Shown piece by piece: positions 53,063 through 62,001 of a stretch of 64,000 nucleotides of DNA. Origin of the DNA: Streptomyces massasporeus (GTDB lineage Bacteria > Actinomycetota > Actinomycetes > Streptomycetales > Streptomycetaceae); the NCBI RefSeq assembly GCF_014648995.1, contig NZ_BMSE01000002.1, positions 124,001-188,000 of the forward strand. The letters are read 5' to 3'. The first letter of the stretch is position 1; every line of letters starts with the position of its first letter. The position numbers and the translations under genes were made by a program. Under the pieces are notes generated by a model that ran no database searches, was not told the DNA's origin, and was given only the letters and a program-made list of their open reading frames with translations.

Positions 53063-56000
53063 TCAGCCGGCGATTGCTGAGTACGTCCAGACATCGGCCG
53101 GAATCGAGTGCTTCAACTGCCATGTGATGGCCATCGGCTTGCTGCCTGTGTGCTCCGCATAGTCGGCAGGGCCAAGCAACATCCATGGCTGGGCGCCGCC
53201 GATGTCTGTGCTCTTGTAGCGACGCACGAAGAGCAGGACGTGGCTGCCTTCAGTGGCGTGGCGTTGGTACCGCAAACCTGTGGGAGAGGTCTCCGAGGTC
53301 TGGTTTTGGGACTCCCAGTGAAAGCGGGTCTCGCTGAGGGCATAGTCGTGGTAGCGGGTCTGAGGGGAGAAGTCCTTCTCATCCTTCTCCAGGGTGATGA
53401 GGAGGGCGTCGACCTTCATGGACTCGCACCACTTCACGCCCTCGCGGAAGTCGCCGGGCATGAAGCCGCCGATAGCGGACTGGCCCAGGGCAGGCAGGAT
53501 CTCCTCGCGACTGTATGAGGCGTGGACGGTCAGTGGGACTCCCGTGTCATCCCCGATGCCGAGGAGTGGAATCGGGACGTGCTCCGTGTGAGCGAGGTTG
53601 TACGCCAACATCTGGCGGAGTTCACTCCGCACAGCCGGCTGTTTGCGTAGCGCCGCGAAGCCGGAGTCATAACTGGCGAAGCCTTTGCGGGTCACACCGC
53701 CGAGGGGCCAGAGCTGGAAGAAGAGCATGCGGGCATACGCCTGTCCCTGTTCGTCGAGCTCGCTGTAGGCAGGCGCGTCATCTTCCAACATCCGGGTGTA
53801 TGCGGTAACACGCAGTGGATCATCCACGTGCAGAAACGCAGGGACGCGTTTGAGGAGCGCTGCTTCACCTTCAGGTGCCTCGCCCTTGAGGAGACCCGCA
53901 CGGCGTAGGAGACCGGTCCAGGAGTTGCCGTTTCCTCGGTAGAGCTCCTTCGGCTCACGGCCGCTCTCTTCTAGGTAACGGCTGAGCGTTGGCTCTGCAT
54001 AGTCCGCAACTTCGTGCGCTAGTGCGGTGACATTGACGCCGATCTGATCCTTGATGTTGGCGATGATCGCCTTCCTCGCCTTCTCTTCAAGGATGATCTG
54101 GCAGCCAGAGGGGAGCTGAGGGAAGTCGTGCTCGATGTGGTCGAGGAGCCGCTTGCGCGTCAGGTTGGTGAGTGCTCGGAACTGGTTCTCGAAACGGAAC
54201 TCCTTGCGATGCTGTCCAATGAAGTCCAGCACGGTGAGCACCGCTTTGCCTTCAGACCGTCGGAGCCCGCGGCCGAGCTGCTGCAAGAACACCGTGGCGC
54301 TGGACGTGGGGCGCAAAAGCAGCAGTGTGTCTACGTCTGGGATGTCGAGGCCTTCGTTGAAGAGGTCGACCGAGAAGATCACCTGGAGCTTGCCCGATGC
54401 CAGGTCATTCAGCGCTTGCTTGCGCTGCTCGGCCGGCGTCTCCCCAGACAGGGCGACGGCCTCAAGGCCGGCCGTCCGGAAGACCTCCGCCATGAAGTGG
54501 GCATGGGCTACTGACACACAGAAGCCCAATGCTCGCATGGTGTGGGGGTCGGACAGCTTTTCCCGAACGGCCTTCACAACCAGCCGAGCGCGTCTTGCGT
54601 TGCTCGACAGCACATTGCTCAGCGCAGTTGGGTCATACGTCCCGCGCTTCCACTCCACCGTGCTGAGGTTTGTGGAATCGCTGATGCCGAAGTAGTGGAA
54701 GGGGCTGAGTAGATCATTTTCCAGTGCCTCCCACAGGCGCATTTCCGCTGCGATCCGGCCGTCAAAGAACTCGTCCTGAATGTTCTTGCCGTCCATGCGC
54801 TCAGGCGTGGCGGTGAGCCCAAGGAGCTCCAACGGCTTGAACTGATCGAGGATCTTGCGGTAGGTCGGTGCGGTTCCGTGATGGAACTCGTCGATGACGA
54901 TCACATCGAAGTGATCCGGAGCGAGACGGTCCAGGCCCTTGACGCTCAGCGACTGCACGCTGGCGAAGACGTGCGACCAACGCTCTGGGATCTCACCACT
55001 GTGTAGCGATTCGCCGAAGTTCGCCTCCACCAAGACGTCTTGGTACGTCCTCATCGACTGATCGAGGATTTCCTTGCGGTGAGCGACGAAGAGGAGCCGC
55101 AGGTCACGGCCGTGCTTCTTGCGTAGTTGTTTGTAGTCGAGCGCTGCCATCACGGTCTTGCCCGTGCCTGTGGCTGCCACCAGCAGGTTCCGGTGTCTGT
55201 CGTGCACCTCCCGCTCAACTTCGAGTCGCTCCAGCATGTCGCGCTGGTGGGGGTACGGTCGTACCTCCAGCCCTGACAAGGTGATTCCACGCTGAGTCGC
55301 GGACGTCGATGAGGTACCGCCCGCAATCGCCAGGGCTTCGCGAAGGCGTTCGCCATCGGCCTTAGGGTCGTACGTCTCGAAGGACGGGTCGCTCCAGTAG
55401 GCGTCGAAGGTGGCCTCGAACTTGCGCATCACGTCAGGCGTGGCCACCGAGGAGAGTCGGACGTTCCACTCCAGGCCATCGAGAAGCGCTGCCTTCGACA
55501 GGTTGGAGCTGCCCACGTATGCCGTGTCGTATCCGCTCTTACGGCGAAACAGCCACGCCTTGGCGTGCAGCCGCGTCGAGCGGGTCTCGTAGTTGACCTT
55601 GACCTGTGCGTTGAACTCTTCCACGAGCCGATCCAACGCGCGTCGCTCGGTTGCGCCGATGTAGGTCGTTGTGATGACCCGTATCGGTACCCCTCGTGCA
55701 TGGGCTGCCTTGAGCGACTGCTCAATGATCCGTAGCCCATGCCACTTCACGAAGGCGCACAGCAGGTCCACGCGGTCGGCGGTAGCGAGTTCCGCGCGCA
55801 GTTCGAAGCCGAGGCTTGGATCTTCCGGCGAGTTGGTGATCAGAGCAGTATCGGATAGCGGGATACCCGGACGAACGGCGAAGACGCCGGGCGCCTCTTG
55901 CCGGGTGATCGCGAGGAGTTGGCGTGGTCCGTCGGCGACCAAGTCCACCCACTCCTTGGCGCCGTGCAGTGTGCTGAGGGACTCCAAGATGTGGTTGGCG

Positions 56001-56224
56001 GCGTAGACCCGTTCCTCTGCCGGAAGGTTCTGCAACACCTGCCGAACCGTCCCCCCGATGTGTCGCGCTAGGACGTGCGGCACAGATTCAGGCCCCACGA
56101 ACTCGCTGATGGGGTGCCATCCGCGGCTGGCCAGCTCCTTCAACTGCTGCTCGAAGCGGAGCGTGATCAGCTGCTCGTACAGTCCATCGGCTGGGGTAGA
56201 GACGTCGGTGCGGCTCTCAGACAC
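53063..56224 (-). CDS. PLD-nuclease / SF2 helicase / DUF3427 fusion protein
   Basis: A 1053-residue multidomain protein. An N-terminal helical part is followed by a PLD-type domain (RLHAKAWLF, then GSSNLS, about residues 210-240) that could cut nucleic acid. An SF2 helicase core has Walker A AATGTGKT (Lys356), the DEFH box at 445-448, LGLTATPER and QQLGRGLRR. The C-terminus is DUF3427. Relatives sit in defence islands as stand-alone restriction-like enzymes. The start is ATG 56224. Codon GC is lower than the genome norm. It is divergent from the McrB-N nuclease gene. Confidence 0.9.
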   Translation of the reverse strand: MSESRTDVSTPADGLYEQLITLRFEQQLKELASRGWHPISEFVGPESVPHVLARHIGGTVRQVLQNLPAEERVYAANHILESLSTLHGAKEWVDLVADGPRQLLAITRQEAPGVFAVRPGIPLSDTALITNSPEDPSLGFELRAELATADRVDLLCAFVKWHGLRIIEQSLKAAHARGVPIRVITTTYIGATERRALDRLVEEFNAQVKVNYETRSTRLHAKAWLFRRKSGYDTAYVGSSNLSKAALLDGLEWNVRLSSVATPDVMRKFEATFDAYWSDPSFETYDPKADGERLREALAIAGGTSSTSATQRGITLSGLEVRPYPHQRDMLERLEVEREVHDRHRNLLVAATGTGKTVMAALDYKQLRKKHGRDLRLLFVAHRKEILDQSMRTYQDVLVEANFGESLHSGEIPERWSHVFASVQSLSVKGLDRLAPDHFDVIVIDEFHHGTAPTYRKILDQFKPLELLGLTATPERMDGKNIQDEFFDGRIAAEMRLWEALENDLLSPFHYFGISDSTNLSTVEWKRGTYDPTALSNVLSSNARRARLVVKAVREKLSDPHTMRALGFCVSVAHAHFMAEVFRTAGLEAVALSGETPAEQRKQALNDLASGKLQVIFSVDLFNEGLDIPDVDTLLLLRPTSSATVFLQQLGRGLRRSEGKAVLTVLDFIGQHRKEFRFENQFRALTNLTRKRLLDHIEHDFPQLPSGCQIILEEKARKAIIANIKDQIGVNVTALAHEVADYAEPTLSRYLEESGREPKELYRGNGNSWTGLLRRAGLLKGEAPEGEAALLKRVPAFLHVDDPLRVTAYTRMLEDDAPAYSELDEQGQAYARMLFFQLWPLGGVTRKGFASYDSGFAALRKQPAVRSELRQMLAYNLAHTEHVPIPLLGIGDDTGVPLTVHASYSREEILPALGQSAIGGFMPGDFREGVKWCESMKVDALLITLEKDEKDFSPQTRYHDYALSETRFHWESQNQTSETSPTGLRYQRHATEGSHVLLFVRRYKSTDIGGAQPWMLLGPADYAEHTGSKPMAITWQLKHSIPADVWTYSAIAG

Positions 56225-56345
56225 AGGCAGGCTCCCCGGTTGATCGTGTCGATCGACGAGGCTGTTCTATCAAGAGGCACTGACAGGTCCATGGGAGTGG
56301 CAAACGGCGTCTCATGTCGGACAGGGTCGGTCGCCCGTATGCGCG

Positions 56346-57515
56346 ATGCCGATCTTCTTAGAGACGGAACTGATCGTATCGAGTTACGTTTTGAGTGTGC
56401 TCTTACGTGACTTGCTCATACGCATAGCGGAGACCTACGACCCCGAGGCCGGTACGGCTAGCGGTGTATCAGCCCAAGACCTCCTTCGGGAGGTCGCGAG
56501 GATGCCCGATCTGCCCTTGCCTCATGGCTTTGTCGCGTCGGGGTACGGAGGGAAGGGTTCTGCGAGCAGGACTCCCTGGATCGGAGTGTTCGGCGAGTCC
56601 ATCAATACGCAGGCCCAGGAGGGTCTGTACCTCGCCTACATCTTCGACTCGACCCTGACCTCCGTGACCCTCACGTTGCAGCAGGGCGTCACAAAGCTTT
56701 CGGACACATACCCCAAGCTGGGCGACCGGCTGAGGGAACTGAAGCGGCGGGCACGGCACCTCAGGGCGGGTATGGAACCCGAGTTGGCCGCGCGTTGGGC
56801 TCACAAGCCGGTCTTCAGCTCCAAGCTCGAACGCCCCCGTGCCTACGAGGCCGCGAGCGTGGCAGCGCGACGGTACGAGATTGCGAGCATGCCAGCGGAG
56901 GAAGTCCTCGCAGAGGAGCTCCGTGTGGCATCTCTGCTTCTCCGCGACGCTGCCGCAAGCCATCGCGTCTGGCTCCAGCAGCCGTTGGTAAGCGAGCCCA
57001 TTGTCTACGAGGGTGAGGGCCATCTCCCCCTCCCCGCCGATGACCCCCTCGACGGCTTTCGCCCGAACGACAGCAGCGACTACCACGTCCACATCAGGGG
57101 CGGCCGCCGGCGCAGGGAACGGCACCACGAAGAGCTCATCAAGGACTTCGGCCTTCACGTTGTCATGTGTGGGTATCAGCCGATCACGCTAGGCATGTAT
57201 CCCAGGGACCTAGTCCTGCGTCGCCCCGCCGTGGATCAGCAGCGCTCCTGGCTTGTGGAGGGCAAGGCCGTCAAGAAGGGCAACGCGACCCAAGCCGTCC
57301 GTGAGGCCGTGGGGCAGCTGTACGAGTACAGCTACTACTGGCACCAGAAGCGCGGCGAGCCCAAGCCGCACCTTGTGGCCCTCTTCACGGAAGACATAGG
57401 GCACTACGCCGAGTACCTAGAGGAACACGGCATTGCGTCGATTTGGAGGGCTGAGGGCGGGGGTTGGGCGGGTTCTCCCACAGCCGCCTCGTGGGACCTG
57501 GCCGTAGGAGCCTGA
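56346..57515 (+). CDS. McrB-N domain protein with PD-(D/E)xK-type nuclease
   Basis: A 389-residue protein. Residues about 20-170 resemble the MrcB/DUF3578 DNA-recognition domain (LRDLLIRIAETYD, GKGSASRTPWIGVFGESINTQAQEGLYLAYIF). The C-terminal 130 residues have a nuclease-like core: Asp288, Glu305-G-Lys307 (WLVEGKAV), then AVREAVGQLYEYSYYW, the PD-(D/E)xK QxxxY-type helix. The start ATG 56346 is uncertain (no ribosome site); GTG 56397 is an alternative. Two TTA codons (56358, 56403) would need bldA tRNA if ATG 56346 is used. It is divergent from a helicase. Confidence 0.8.
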   Translation: MPIFLETELIVSSYVLSVLLRDLLIRIAETYDPEAGTASGVSAQDLLREVARMPDLPLPHGFVASGYGGKGSASRTPWIGVFGESINTQAQEGLYLAYIFDSTLTSVTLTLQQGVTKLSDTYPKLGDRLRELKRRARHLRAGMEPELAARWAHKPVFSSKLERPRAYEAASVAARRYEIASMPAEEVLAEELRVASLLLRDAAASHRVWLQQPLVSEPIVYEGEGHLPLPADDPLDGFRPNDSSDYHVHIRGGRRRRERHHEELIKDFGLHVVMCGYQPITLGMYPRDLVLRRPAVDQQRSWLVEGKAVKKGNATQAVREAVGQLYEYSYYWHQKRGEPKPHLVALFTEDIGHYAEYLEEHGIASIWRAEGGGWAGSPTAASWDLAVGA

Positions 57516-57903
57516 CCAGGCGACGTACGAACCCGGGCGACAAGTGGTTGCCGTAGAGGCCGCCCGCTTCCTGGCCAGTGTCGTGCCTCCCCGCCCCGCC
57601 TCAAGGGCGCTTCACTCCGCTGCGCTGCGTTCCGCGTCGGCTGGCGCCGATGGCCCTGCGGGCCACCCTTGACCCGGGCCGCTCCAGCACGGGAGAGAAG
57701 CGAGCGGGCGGCCCGGGGAAGTGGGGGCCAGGGTGGGGAGCGCAGCCGTGCGCTGCGCAGGTGCCCGGCGTGACGGGCGCGTCAGCGTTTCCGCGCACGC
57801 CGGGTCGGCTCGGCGGCGACCTGCCGGTGGTCCTGGTGTCCCTCGTCAGGTGAGGCGCGTGGCGCGGCCGGCCGCCGGATTGTCCCCGCCCCCGCGTCGG
57901 CTC
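57516..57903. other. 388-bp gap without clear gene
   Basis: It lies between the nuclease gene and the SEC-C gene, both ending here. I see several short GC-rich words but no coherent hairpin, repeat or gene. Confidence 0.5.
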
Positions 57904-58920
57904 TCAGGCCGTGCCGCCGTGGCATTCTCCGTACGAGCGGCCCGACCCACACCAGCAACCCGCCCCCTGCTGCGGCGGCCACGCCACCGCCCGTCCCCGC
58001 GCCGCCAGCGTCGTCGCGTATTGAGGGAGGAGGGTCGGGTCCGTCGGGGAGGAGAGCTCCGATGCGGCGAACGCCTCGTAGGACGGGACCGTGCCGGTGA
58101 CGATGCCCAGGTTCGGGGTGCCGGAGGCGGACAGTTCGCGGAGGGCCGTCTCTATGGTCGCGAGATGTTCCTCGTGGGTCGGGTACTCCGATGCGAGGGC
58201 CGGGTACGCCTCCAGGAGTTCCGTGAGCTCGCCCGCCGGCCAGTGCAGGATCGCTACCGGGAAGGGGCGGGAGAGGGCCTCCCTGTACGCGCCCAGTTCT
58301 GCTCGGAGGCGGAGGATCTCCGCCTCCAGTTCCGCGGGGTTCTCCGAGCCCAGGGACCAGACCCGCTTGGGGTCGTGGAGTTCGTCCAGGGTGATCGGGA
58401 GGGAGTGAACCGTGTCCGCCAGGGCGTCCCACTCGTCGTGGGTCTTGCCGAGCATGCGGCGGACCCGGTGGCGGCCGAAGAGGAGGGGGTGCGTGGCGTA
58501 GGGGGGCTCCGCGACGTCCGTCAGGAGGCGGTGCACGGCCTCCGTGAACGTCTCGTGGGCCGCTTCCAGTTCGTCGTGGGACTCCAGGGACTCCGCGACG
58601 ATCACCCAGGGGGCCGGGTCCGTGGGGGACGCCACCCGGACGCCATCGATGATCGCGCGGGCCTCGGCCTCGTGGCCGTACTCCCAGAGGTTCGAGGCCT
58701 TGAGCGCCCGTACCAGGTGGGGGTTCTCCAGGCCGTCCGGGGAGGACAGCAGGCGGTCGTAGAGCGAGGTCGCGGTGGGGCGGTCGCCGGAGAGTTCCAG
58801 GTGGGCCGCTGCCCGCAGCAGCAGGGCCTCGGCGTCCTCGGGATACAGGCCGGCGGTCCGCTCCAGGCGTGCCGCCTCGGCGGTGTGGTCGACGTTTTCG
58901 GCAGGCGTGTCGGGGCGCAT
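57904..58920 (-). CDS. TPR-like protein with C-terminal SEC-C zinc motif
   Basis: A 338-residue protein. The first 130 residues form TPR-like helices (YPEDAEALLLRAAAHLELSGDRPTA). The middle part is helical, and the C-terminal CWCGSGRSYGECHG is a SEC-C motif (C-x-C-x8-C-H) that binds zinc and nucleic acid or SecB-like partners. ATG 58920 or GTG 58929 is the start. No enzymatic role is evident. Confidence 0.83.
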   Translation of the reverse strand: MRPDTPAENVDHTAEAARLERTAGLYPEDAEALLLRAAAHLELSGDRPTATSLYDRLLSSPDGLENPHLVRALKASNLWEYGHEAEARAIIDGVRVASPTDPAPWVIVAESLESHDELEAAHETFTEAVHRLLTDVAEPPYATHPLLFGRHRVRRMLGKTHDEWDALADTVHSLPITLDELHDPKRVWSLGSENPAELEAEILRLRAELGAYREALSRPFPVAILHWPAGELTELLEAYPALASEYPTHEEHLATIETALRELSASGTPNLGIVTGTVPSYEAFAASELSSPTDPTLLPQYATTLAARGRAVAWPPQQGAGCWCGSGRSYGECHGGTA

Positions 58921-59028
58921 GGGGGACACCGTACTGCCGGGAGGTGACGAGCGTGAGAGATGGGCAGGCCAGACCCGATATCGAGGGCGTCCAGGGGCTC
59001 GCGGGTTTCTCTCACGCTCCGCGCACCT

Positions 59029-60504
59029 CTAGAGCGTCACGCCGTCTATCTGGAGGGTTTGGACTGATTTTGCCGCGAATGGGACAGCTACCGACTTGCC
59101 GGACAGGCGGATGTCCGAGCGGGCCGTGTAGAGGTCGCCGCCGCCCGTCGTGACCGTGTTCCAGCGGGGGACCAGGCCGCCCGAGCCGCCCGTCACCGTC
59201 GAGAAGCGGGAGAGGTCGAAGGTGAGGGTCTGGGCCGACGTGGACGTGTTGACCGCCACGATCACCAGGCGGCGGGCCGCCGCGTCGTACGCCGCCACCG
59301 CGTAGTCCACGCCTGTGTCCAGGATCGTCATGCCGGGGCGGATGTGGCGGCTGAACTGGGCCATCACATAGTGCTTGGTCTGGACGGTGGTGGGCTGGAG
59401 GGTGTTGGCGTCGTAGGCGATCATCGCCCAGCCGCTCGACGGGTCCATGACCTGCCAGTAGCACCAGGCCGTGGGGTGCAGCCAGCGGAAGTCGAGGCAG
59501 AGGTTCGAGGCCATCGTCAGGCCCGTGCCGTCGCTGTCGCCCGTCTCGGAGTTCCACAGCTTCTTGCGGGAGGTGGTGACCACGTCCGCGTAGAGGAGGT
59601 CGCGGCGGCCGCCCGAGCCCTGGTAGCCGTGCACGTTGACTTGGGAGACCAGGCCCTTGGTGGTGGAGTTGAAGGACGACCAGGTGGAGCGGGCCGTGTC
59701 GTAGTTCGTCTCGTCCGAGGCCGCGATGCGCAGGCCCGTGAGGCCGCGCTTGTCCAACTCGCTGCGCATGTAGGGGAGTACGGCCGCCTGGACCGCCGGG
59801 TCCATGTGGCAGCCCTCCTGGGTGCCGGTCGCCGTCCACCAGGTGGAGGCCGGCTCGTTGAAGGGGTCGACCGTCGCGAAGTTCACGCCCCAGTTGTTCT
59901 TGGCGTACAGGGCGGTCGCCGCCAAGTGGCTGGCGTGCTGGCGGTAGTTCCAGGTCTGGAGGTTGTTGCCGCCGCCCGAAGCGCCCGAGGGGTTGTGGTT
60001 GCTGCACATCCACCACATCGGGGAGTTCGCGAACAGTTCGGTGATCGCGCCGCGCTGCGTGGCCTTCACCAGCATCGCGCGCTGGTTGGCGTCCGCCGTC
60101 CACTTCCACGCCGAGGACGTGGGGTCCTCGTTGTTCCAGTCCTGCCAGAAGCCCTCGATCTGCTTGAAGGCGGGGATGTTGGGGGACTTCACCATCGTCT
60201 CGCCGCCGACGCTGTTGGAGCTGCACGCGCCGAGGTTGTAGCGGGCGATGTTGAGGCCCAGGCCGGGCAGGGAGCGGCCGTTGTACGTGACGGACTTGGT
60301 GGTGAAGAACAGGTCGGCGAAGTCGTCCCGGGCGCCGAAGACGTTGGCCCACCAGGCGAGGGAGGTGCCCCAGCCCTCCCAGGTGCCGTACGTCGTCGAC
60401 GGGTTGACGGCGATCGTTGCGTCCGCGTGCGCGGTGCCCGTCGCCAGGGCGCTGCCGAGGAACGTTCCGCCTGCTGCGGCCAGCAGACTTCTGCGTCGGA
60501 TCAC
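59029..60504 (-). CDS. secreted GH30 endo-beta-1,6-galactanase
   Basis: A 491-residue secreted hydrolase. Tat-type signal (VIRRRSLLAAAGGTFLG) followed by a (beta/alpha)8 GH30 catalytic domain. Acid/base Glu217 is in VDPFNEP, nucleophile Glu320 in NSETGD, and EGWGTSLAWWANVFG near the start is typical of GH30 subfamily 5. A C-terminal beta domain follows. GGAGGAGCC directly precedes GTG 60504. It attacks beta-1,6-galactan chains of arabinogalactan proteins. It may complement the GH35 system. Confidence 0.9.
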   Translation of the reverse strand: MIRRRSLLAAAGGTFLGSALATGTAHADATIAVNPSTTYGTWEGWGTSLAWWANVFGARDDFADLFFTTKSVTYNGRSLPGLGLNIARYNLGACSSNSVGGETMVKSPNIPAFKQIEGFWQDWNNEDPTSSAWKWTADANQRAMLVKATQRGAITELFANSPMWWMCSNHNPSGASGGGNNLQTWNYRQHASHLAATALYAKNNWGVNFATVDPFNEPASTWWTATGTQEGCHMDPAVQAAVLPYMRSELDKRGLTGLRIAASDETNYDTARSTWSSFNSTTKGLVSQVNVHGYQGSGGRRDLLYADVVTTSRKKLWNSETGDSDGTGLTMASNLCLDFRWLHPTAWCYWQVMDPSSGWAMIAYDANTLQPTTVQTKHYVMAQFSRHIRPGMTILDTGVDYAVAAYDAAARRLVIVAVNTSTSAQTLTFDLSRFSTVTGGSGGLVPRWNTVTTGGGDLYTARSDIRLSGKSVAVPFAAKSVQTLQIDGVTL

Positions 60505-60724
60505 GGCTCCTCCGTAAGGGAGATGGGGGCGGGCGCCGGTCCCCGGCCCGGCGCACAGGGGTGCCCCCGTGGTTGGTGACGAGAAGCATCGGGTGTGGCG
60601 GGTGGGTTGTCGAGAGTTCTGACGAACCTTTCTCAAACCCGTGTACGAAGTAGCGGGCCCGGGTGGAAGGGTGGTCCTGTATAACGGACGACAGGCATAC
60701 GCACGTACGAGGGGAGAGGCAGCC

Positions 60725-61036
60725 GTGAACCGGAGCTGGGCCACTCTGCGTCCCGCCCTCGCGCTGCTCTTCCTGCTCGTCGAGGTGGCGCTGCTCGACA
60801 CCGGCAGCCTCACCGCCACCGTCGCGCTCGCCGCGACCGCCGCCGCCTCGTCCGCCCTCGCGCTCTGCGCCGTCATCGCCTCCCGCTGCGCGCCCACCGT
60901 GCCGCGCACGCGGGTGCGTACGGCCATCCGCGACCGGGACCGGCGTACGGCCTTCCTGCCCCAGCGCGATCCCGACGCCCGGGGGCGTACCCGGCCCCGG
61001 GCACCCGGTCACCCCCTCCGGGCGACCGTCGCGTAG
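60725..61036 (+). CDS. DUF6412 membrane protein
   Basis: A 103-residue protein with two hydrophobic segments (LRPALALLFLLVEVALLDTG and TATVALAATAAASSALALCAV), then a basic Arg-rich tail. GTG 60725 is preceded by GGGGAGAGG. This family is small and usually found next to a YidC-like gene, as here. Its function is unknown. Confidence 0.8.
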   Translation: MNRSWATLRPALALLFLLVEVALLDTGSLTATVALAATAAASSALALCAVIASRCAPTVPRTRVRTAIRDRDRRTAFLPQRDPDARGRTRPRAPGHPLRATVA

Positions 61037-61147
61037 GGGCGTATCCACACCAGGATGAGGGCGTAGCCACACCTGAGGTGACCCCGCGCGGGTCGTCATG
61101 CCGCCATGACCTGTTCCGGCACGACGAGACCCCCGGAGGGCTCACCC

Positions 61148-61858
61148 ATGTCCGTCTTCGCCAACCTGGTCGAGCACCTTGCCGACCTGCTCCAGCCGCT
61201 GTTCGGCGCCTCGGCCGCCGCCGCGGCGATCGTCCTGTTCACCGCGCTCGTACGACTCCTCGTCCACCCCCTGTCCCGGGCCGCCGCGCGCGGCCAGAAG
61301 GCCCGCACCGCACTCCAGCCGAAGATCGCCGAGCTGCGGAAGAAGCACGGCAAGAACCCCGAGAAGCTCCAGAAGGCCGTGCTGGAGCTGCACGCCGAGG
61401 AGAAGGTGTCGCCGCTGGCCGGCTGCCTGCCCGGGATGCTCCAGATTCCCGCGTTCTTCCTGCTCTACCACCTGTTCTCCAGCGACACGATCGGCGGCGA
61501 GGCCAACGGGCTGCTCGGCCACCAGCTGTTCGCGGCGCCGCTCGGGGAGCGGTGGACGGACGCGCTCCAGGGCGGTGTCCTCAGCGGTGCGGGGCTTGTC
61601 TACGCCGGGCTGTTCGTGGTCGTCGGATGCGTCGCCGCGTTCAGCTACCGGCTCAGCAAGCGCATGACGGCCGCGAACCCGGCCGCCCAGGTCGGAGACG
61701 GCGAGCAGCTGCCCGGACTGGGGGCGGTGACCAGGGTGATGCCGTTCATGTCGTTCTTCACGCTGGTCACCGTGGCCGTCGTGCCGCTGGCCGCCGCGCT
61801 GTACGTCGTGACCAGCACGACGTGGAGTGTCGTCGAGCGGGCCGTGCTGTACAGGTGA
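61148..61858 (+). CDS. yidC: YidC/Oxa1-family membrane insertase
   Basis: A 236-residue insertase with five segments: AAAAAIVLFTALVRLLVHPLSRAAARGQKA, the charged LQPKIAELRKKHGKNPEKLQKAVLELHAEE region, then GCLPGMLQIPAFFLLYHLF. GGAGG precedes ATG 61148. It is a non-essential-type paralogue of the main YidC, truncated relative to that; it inserts small membrane proteins. It follows DUF6412 closely. Confidence 0.88.
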   Translation: MSVFANLVEHLADLLQPLFGASAAAAAIVLFTALVRLLVHPLSRAAARGQKARTALQPKIAELRKKHGKNPEKLQKAVLELHAEEKVSPLAGCLPGMLQIPAFFLLYHLFSSDTIGGEANGLLGHQLFAAPLGERWTDALQGGVLSGAGLVYAGLFVVVGCVAAFSYRLSKRMTAANPAAQVGDGEQLPGLGAVTRVMPFMSFFTLVTVAVVPLAAALYVVTSTTWSVVERAVLYR

Positions 61859-62001
61859 CAGTGCGGCCGGGGTCCAGTACGTGAACGGGGTATTGCGGAG
61901 TGCACTCTCAGCTTGGAGGATCGACCAGTCCTCCGATGGCTGCCCCGCCGCACCCGGGTCGCGCGCATCGGCCGGGCGCCCGCGATCGAGGGAGACTGAT
62001 C

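Noticed and set aside
53063..57515. A type I, II or III restriction-modification system
   Set aside because: No methyltransferase or specificity subunit gene is present in or near the pair.
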